Assembly (NCBI GenBank): GCA_021199275.1
Contig: JAJQIJ010000001.1
Coordinates: forward strand, 90,473 to 154,472
Origin: Clostridiales bacterium
Lineage (GTDB): Bacteria; Bacillota; Clostridia; Oscillospirales; Acutalibacteraceae
DNA: 64,000 nucleotides
Reading direction: 5' to 3'
Position 1 is the stretch's first letter. Every line of letters starts with the position of its first letter. A program made the position numbers and the translations under genes. The notes under the pieces are model-generated. The model was not told the DNA's origin. It worked only from the letters and a program-made list of their open reading frames with translations, and made no database searches. Below are positions 60,110 through 64,000 of this stretch, piece after piece.

Positions 60110-60134
60110 AAAATTTTAGTTGGAGGAAAAGAAA

Positions 60135-61421
60135 ATGAAAAAGATTCTAAGTATCCTGTTGGCTGCAATGCTGGTTGTCGGATGTTTCGCAGGCTGTTCA
60201 AGCGGTGGCTCTGATGAAGAAACCTCAAACACAGATACAAGTACGCTCACAGGCACGTTGGTTATTTGGAAGTGGACGGCGGAACCCGAAATCATTGAGG
60301 CCTACGAAGAGTCGCATCCAGGCGTGGAAATTGAAGAAGTCATTGTTGATTCGGGCGATTATCTCAGCAAGATTTCAACAACAATCGCTTCCGGTGGTAC
60401 GCTTCCGGACATTCTCTATGGGGAAATTCTCTCAAGAGGTCAGATTTTTTCCATGGATATTCTTGAGGACTTGAGCGAAGACCCCTATAACATTGATCTG
60501 TCCCTTGTTGACGAGAGTGTTGTCAACACCATGTATGACGATGAGGGCAGAGTTTTAGGCGTTGAAGTTGCCGTCAATCCGGCCGGTCTTGCTTATGACC
60601 GCAGTCTCGCAGAGGAATATCTGGGCGTTTCCGAGCCTGAAGATGTTTCGGCGCTTTTCACTGACTGGGACACGGTTTTGAAAATCGGCAAAGACATTGT
60701 TTCCGAGAGCAACGGAGAGGTGACACTGTTCACTTCGCTTGGCGAGCTCTATTATATCTTTGATGGTCAAAGCTCCGATGCCCGCATATCCGGCACAACA
60801 ATAAACAGCTCGGTTGTATCCGACCTTTTCACGCAGATTGCAAAGTTCAGAGACGCGGGCGTTGTCAGCAAAATTGAACAGTGGACTCCGTCATGGTATG
60901 CGTCATTCGGTACAGAGGCTTCTCTTCTTATCGCACTTCCCTCATACGGCGTTGCCAACTGGCTTGCGCCCAACGAGGAGGACGGTGAAGCCGACTGGGG
61001 TCTGATTGTTCCTCCCGGCGGCGGATTTAACTGGGGCGGCACATCTGTTTCCATTACAAAAGACAGTACGAACAAAGAATTGGCTTGGGATTTTATTCAG
61101 TGGTATGCGTTTGGTGAAGGCGCTGATATAAGAGCCGAGCAGGAGGAAACCGTCAGTGCGGCCGGCTATTATACCGAGGAGCGTGTCAGCTCGGGCAGCA
61201 GCGATCTATTCTCGGGGCAGAATATTACAGATGTTTTTATTAGCGAAATTCTTCCTACAGTCGAAACAAGAACAACAACTGCTTACGATTACGCGGACAT
61301 CTGTGCCATTGAAACAGTCCTTTCACAGATGAATTCCGATTACAGCTTCACAGCGGAAGATGCAACAAATTATTATATTCAGCTGATGCAGGAGCAGGCG
61401 GAAGAGCTTACGGTAGCTTAA
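60135..61421 (+). CDS. ABC sugar-binding lipoprotein (family 1)
   Basis: 428 residues from the ATG at 60135, eight bases after TTGGAGGAAAA. The signal peptide MKKILSILLAAMLVVG ends in a lipobox CFAGC, with the lipidated Cys near residue 21. LVIWKWTAEPEIIEAYEESHPGVEIE and GGTLPDILYGEIL match the family 1 extracellular solute-binding fold. It captures an oligosaccharide or similar solute for the two permeases encoded downstream. No ATPase gene is present, so a shared MsmX-type ATPase elsewhere is likely. A strong intercistronic hairpin after the gene may keep its mRNA level high. Confidence 0.92.
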   Translation: MKKILSILLAAMLVVGCFAGCSSGGSDEETSNTDTSTLTGTLVIWKWTAEPEIIEAYEESHPGVEIEEVIVDSGDYLSKISTTIASGGTLPDILYGEILSRGQIFSMDILEDLSEDPYNIDLSLVDESVVNTMYDDEGRVLGVEVAVNPAGLAYDRSLAEEYLGVSEPEDVSALFTDWDTVLKIGKDIVSESNGEVTLFTSLGELYYIFDGQSSDARISGTTINSSVVSDLFTQIAKFRDAGVVSKIEQWTPSWYASFGTEASLLIALPSYGVANWLAPNEEDGEADWGLIVPPGGGFNWGGTSVSITKDSTNKELAWDFIQWYAFGEGADIRAEQEETVSAAGYYTEERVSSGSSDLFSGQNITDVFISEILPTVETRTTTAYDYADICAIETVLSQMNSDYSFTAEDATNYYIQLMQEQAEELTVA

Positions 61422-61430
61422 ATGATTAAA

Positions 61431-61463
61431 ACGGTGAGGGGCGAATCCTTTTCGCTCCTCCGT
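61431..61463 (+). terminator. Intercistronic hairpin after the binding-protein gene
   Basis: ACGG-GAGG-GCGAA(tcctt)TTCGC-CCTC-CGT. A long stem with a weak U-run, typical of partial termination or mRNA stabilisation between a binding protein and its permeases. Confidence 0.6.
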
Positions 61464-61484
61464 CTATTATTAAGGTGGTTTTCC

Positions 61485-62435
61485 ATGAAAAAGAAAAAAA
61501 AACGAAGGCTGAATGATCATACCGGTGCAGTCCTTTTCTTTTTGGCTCCGTTTACGATACTTTTTATAATATTCGGATTATATCCGATGCTTTCTTCTCT
61601 GCAAATTAGTTTGACAGATTGGACTTTCGGAAGCGAAGCCAACTTTATCGGCCTTGAAAACTATAAAAATCTGATTTTTAACGACCCCTTGTTTTGGAAA
61701 TCTGTTTTAAACACCCTGATTCTCATGGCGCTGTATATTCCGCTTTCACTTGTGGTAGCTTTGCTTCTTGCAAACCTGATTTTTCAGAAGCATACGAAAT
61801 TCAAACGCTTTTTTCAGGTGGCATTTTTCCTGCCCAATGTAACCACAACCGTTGCGATTGGTCTGATTTTTGCACTCATTTTCGATTGGCAAACGGGGTT
61901 TATTAACAGTACGCTTTTGAAATGGGGCGTGATTGATGAGGCAATCAACTGGCTCGGGCAGCCCGACACTGCAAGAAGCGTCACGGGGCTTATGCTCTTT
62001 TGGGCATATTTCGGCTACTGCATTGTTTTTTACCTTGCCGGAATGGCGGGAATTTCCGAGGACCTTTATGAAGCCGCAATGATAGACGGCGCGGGACGCT
62101 GGAAACTGCTGACCAAAATAACTCTGCCAAACCTTCGTTCCACGACATCTTTCTTACTTATGACCAGCTTTATATCAGGCAGCCAGGTTATGGCGGAGCC
62201 GCAGCTTCTTCTTAACGGCTGGGCTTCGGTAGGGCAAGTGGTCGGTGGGCCCGAACGTTCCTGCTTAACGGTTGTCTGGTATCTGTATGACGTTGCTTTT
62301 GGCAACGGCACGACGCTCAGATATGGCAAAGGCGCCGCTATCGGCTACCTTTCATTTATTTTAGTAATGCTTGTGGTATTCATGTGGAGAAGAGTGCAAG
62401 CGGTTCTTGCTAAGCGCAGAGGTGATATAGACTGA
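61485..62435 (+). CDS. ABC sugar permease 1 (MalF-like)
   Basis: 316 residues from the ATG at 61485, after AAGGTGG. The track start at 61422 lies in the hairpin and is rejected. About six membrane helices begin at AVLFFLAPFTILFIIFGLYPM. The EAA loop that docks the ATPase reads YEAAMIDGAGRWKLLTKITLPNLR. It forms the channel together with permease 2. Its stop overlaps the next start (TGATG). Confidence 0.93.
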   Translation: MKKKKKRRLNDHTGAVLFFLAPFTILFIIFGLYPMLSSLQISLTDWTFGSEANFIGLENYKNLIFNDPLFWKSVLNTLILMALYIPLSLVVALLLANLIFQKHTKFKRFFQVAFFLPNVTTTVAIGLIFALIFDWQTGFINSTLLKWGVIDEAINWLGQPDTARSVTGLMLFWAYFGYCIVFYLAGMAGISEDLYEAAMIDGAGRWKLLTKITLPNLRSTTSFLLMTSFISGSQVMAEPQLLLNGWASVGQVVGGPERSCLTVVWYLYDVAFGNGTTLRYGKGAAIGYLSFILVMLVVFMWRRVQAVLAKRRGDID

Positions 62436-63259
62436 TGAAAAAAATAAAATTAAAAAAGGGATGGGGAACCACAATATTTCTTTTTGTTTTAGCTGCGTTC
62501 ACGATATTGCCGTACTACATCATGATTTGCATGGGGACGCATACAAACGCCGAGCTCTTTCGAGGCGTTACGATGTTTCCCGGCTGCGCTCTGTGGGATA
62601 ATTTGAAAACGGTCGCATCTTCCTCTATGGGACGCTTTTACATTAACAGCCTGATTGCGTCAACGGTAGCGACTTTTGTGGGCACAATGACCAGCGCGAT
62701 GGCAGGCTTCGCCCTTTCAAAATACCGTTTTAAAGGCAGGGAGTTTTACATAAATGCTATCATGGTCCTGCTCATGGTTCCCTCACAAATCAGCCTTATT
62801 GCTTATGTTGTTGAAATGCGTGAGATGGGGCTTATGAACACACTTTGGCCGGTTATCATTCCGTTTTCTTACAGTGCTTTCGGAGTTTATTGGATGAAAC
62901 AAAGCATTGACGGGTCAGTTCCGAACGAGGTCATTGAAAGTGCAAGAATCGACGGAGCTTCCGAAGGCCGCTTATTCTTTTCAATTGTTATTCCTTATAT
63001 CAGGCCGGCTATTGTCACAATAGCGCTTCTTCTTTTCCTATGGTCATGGAACAGCTATTTACTGCCGCTCATTACCATTAACGACATGGACTGGTATACG
63101 GTTCCCCTTGGCGTTGCAATGCTCAACGGAATGTACACAACCGACTATGCCGCAAAAATACTTGCGCTGACCGTCGGCACTTTCCCGCTGATTATTATGT
63201 TTATTTTTGGTTCAAAATATTTCCTGCGCGGTCTTACCGGCGGCGATATCAAAGGTTAG
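62435..63259 (+). CDS. ABC sugar permease 2 (MalG-like)
   Basis: 274 residues. Six membrane helices beginning at TTIFLFVLAAFTILPYYIM. The EAA loop is ESARIDGASEGRLFFSIVIPYIRPA. Coupled by one base to permease 1. It partners with the binding protein encoded at 60135. The C-terminus ends shortly after a typical GSKYFLRGLTGGDIKG. Confidence 0.93.
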   Translation: MKKIKLKKGWGTTIFLFVLAAFTILPYYIMICMGTHTNAELFRGVTMFPGCALWDNLKTVASSSMGRFYINSLIASTVATFVGTMTSAMAGFALSKYRFKGREFYINAIMVLLMVPSQISLIAYVVEMREMGLMNTLWPVIIPFSYSAFGVYWMKQSIDGSVPNEVIESARIDGASEGRLFFSIVIPYIRPAIVTIALLLFLWSWNSYLLPLITINDMDWYTVPLGVAMLNGMYTTDYAAKILALTVGTFPLIIMFIFGSKYFLRGLTGGDIKG

Positions 63260-63267
63260 CCTGAAAT

Positions 63268-64000
63268 ATGAACGCAATTCTTCTGTTTATATTTCTTCTC
63301 TTTATCGGCATTGGGCTCCCTGATTCTATTTTGGGAGCCGCGTGGCCGTACATGAGCGAAGATTTTGATGTAAATGTCGGCGACGCGGGCGTTATTTCAA
63401 TTATGATTTCTGTCGGAATCATTTTAGCCAGTCTTTACGTAAGCAGACTGAAGAAAAGAATGAGCTTTTCCTTGCTGTCCAAGCTGGGTCTGCTGCTCAT
63501 GAGCATCGCTCTTGCGCTGTCTGCCGTGGCTGACAATATTTATGTTATCGCATTTTGCTCTCTGCCATTGGGCTTTGGCAGCGGAATTCTCCAGACAACC
63601 TGCAATGAGTATGTATCAAATCACTATGAATCAAAGCATATGTGCTGGCTTCACGGCGCATGGGGAATCGGAGCGGTTACAGGTACTGCATTGATTTCTT
63701 ATATGGCGGAAACAGTGCTCTCGTGGAGAACGGGATATTGCATAGTTGCCTTGCTTGAAATCTTTGCCTTTATCGGAGCTTTTTTTGCGTTCAGGAATAA
63801 ACCTGCGCTTTCCCGCGTTAAACAAACTCAAACAAACGGTATGTTTAAGCTGACCCTGAAAGAAATGCGGACAAAAATATTTGTGGTTTTCCAGTATTTT
63901 CTTTATTGTTCTATGGAAAATTCGGTCATGCTTTGGGGCGCCAGTTATTTGATTGCAGCGAAAGGCTTTGAAGCTGATGTTGCCGCTAAAACCATATCTC
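63268..64000 (+). CDS. MFS transporter, 3' truncated by window
   Basis: Starts at ATG 63268, eight bases after the permease stop, and is open to the window end, so the track misses it. The 244 visible codons begin MNAILLFIFLLFIGIGLPDSILGAAWP. They include FGSGILQTTCNEYVSNHY and CWLHGAWGIGAVTGTALISY, a pattern of sugar-type MFS proteins of the FucP/YbjJ kind. At least six membrane helices are visible. The close spacing suggests it belongs to the ABC operon, as an alternative importer or as an exporter of a breakdown product. Confidence 0.82.
   Translation, partial: MNAILLFIFLLFIGIGLPDSILGAAWPYMSEDFDVNVGDAGVISIMISVGIILASLYVSRLKKRMSFSLLSKLGLLLMSIALALSAVADNIYVIAFCSLPLGFGSGILQTTCNEYVSNHYESKHMCWLHGAWGIGAVTGTALISYMAETVLSWRTGYCIVALLEIFAFIGAFFAFRNKPALSRVKQTQTNGMFKLTLKEMRTKIFVVFQYFLYCSMENSVMLWGASYLIAAKGFEADVAAKTIS

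Noticed and set aside
59999-60214. 71-residue ORF with YPDGGKYPDGK
   Set aside because: The peptide repeat is just the tandem DNA repeat of the leader in translation. It overlaps the start of the binding-protein gene and has no SD.

Overview
The window reads as chromosomal DNA of a low-to-mid GC Gram-positive anaerobe of the class Clostridia, probably a gut Oscillospirales/Eubacteriales relative. The pointers are an IspH-ribosomal protein S1 fusion, a ylxM-ffh-rpsP-khpA block, mutS2, yqzL between era and recO, zapA, a LytR-CpsA-Psr protein, lipoproteins, strong Shine-Dalgarno (SD) sequences with frequent TTG/GTG starts, and no outer-membrane genes. This placement comes from gene content only; no phylogeny was run.

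Layout. (1) 1-12012: the 3' four thousand codons of a giant beta-helix surface protein, cut by the window start and ending in SdrD-B/Cna-B-like domains and a C-terminal anchor with an odd LPGLG motif. (2) 12.2-27.6 kb, mostly + strand housekeeping: ABC-F ATPase, HI0933-type flavoprotein, cmk-plsC-ispH/rpsA, zapA, U32 peptidase, maf, PHP phosphoesterase, GH51 arabinofuranosidase, a DUF6171-type zinc protein, a PTS-EIIC-like membrane protein and an AlkD-like protein. (3) 27.6-32.2 kb, minus strand: FkbM methyltransferase, MscS channel, TauE/SafE permease, sulfatase and a tiny Gly/Pro/Met membrane protein. (4) 32.5-41.8 kb, + strand core block: soluble CorC-like CBS protein, phoH, ybeY, era, yqzL (absent from the ORF track), recO, mutS2, then ylxM, ffh, rpsP, khpA. 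(5) 42-44.5 kb, minus strand: an iolC/iolJ-like kinase-aldolase pair and the RNase P RNA gene. (6) 44.6-51.4 kb: LCP protein, serine hydrolase, two unrecognised membrane or anchored proteins, and a BMP/PnrA-type lipoprotein interrupted by three InlB-like repeats. (7) 51.5-52.3 kb: a decayed mntP pseudogene behind an apparently intact yybP-ykoY manganese riboswitch. (8) 52.4-64 kb: a carbohydrate-type island with a divergent pair (HTH-ADP-ribosylglycohydrolase and CehA/McbA-like PHP hydrolase) facing a YesN/YesM two-component system, an ABC sugar importer (binding protein and two permeases) and an MFS transporter that runs off the end.

The most novel signal is a dispersed intergenic repeat of about 125-135 bp. 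It has six near full-length copies, all on the + strand (about 12.06, 19.38, 19.99, 23.85, 26.77 and 55.95 kb), plus probable shortened copies (about 14.3 kb inverted, 43.97, 45.98 and 51.42 kb). It begins near CTTAGGGGGAAATG and ends in a TTGAATAA...TTATTGAA hairpin. Between these, stem-loops persist while their sequences change in a compensating way, which points to a structured RNA or RNA-mobile element. One copy lies in the predicted 5' leader of the response regulator.

Other points worth a second look: an internal SD and ATG exactly at the IspH/S1 junction; interleaved, mutually exclusive inverted repeats in the ABC-F leader; a likely non-AUG start on the PHP hydrolase; a riboswitch controlling a dead gene; and a base and codon style in the last 12 kb that looks different from the rest. 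No tRNA, CRISPR array, prophage or insertion sequence was recognised.
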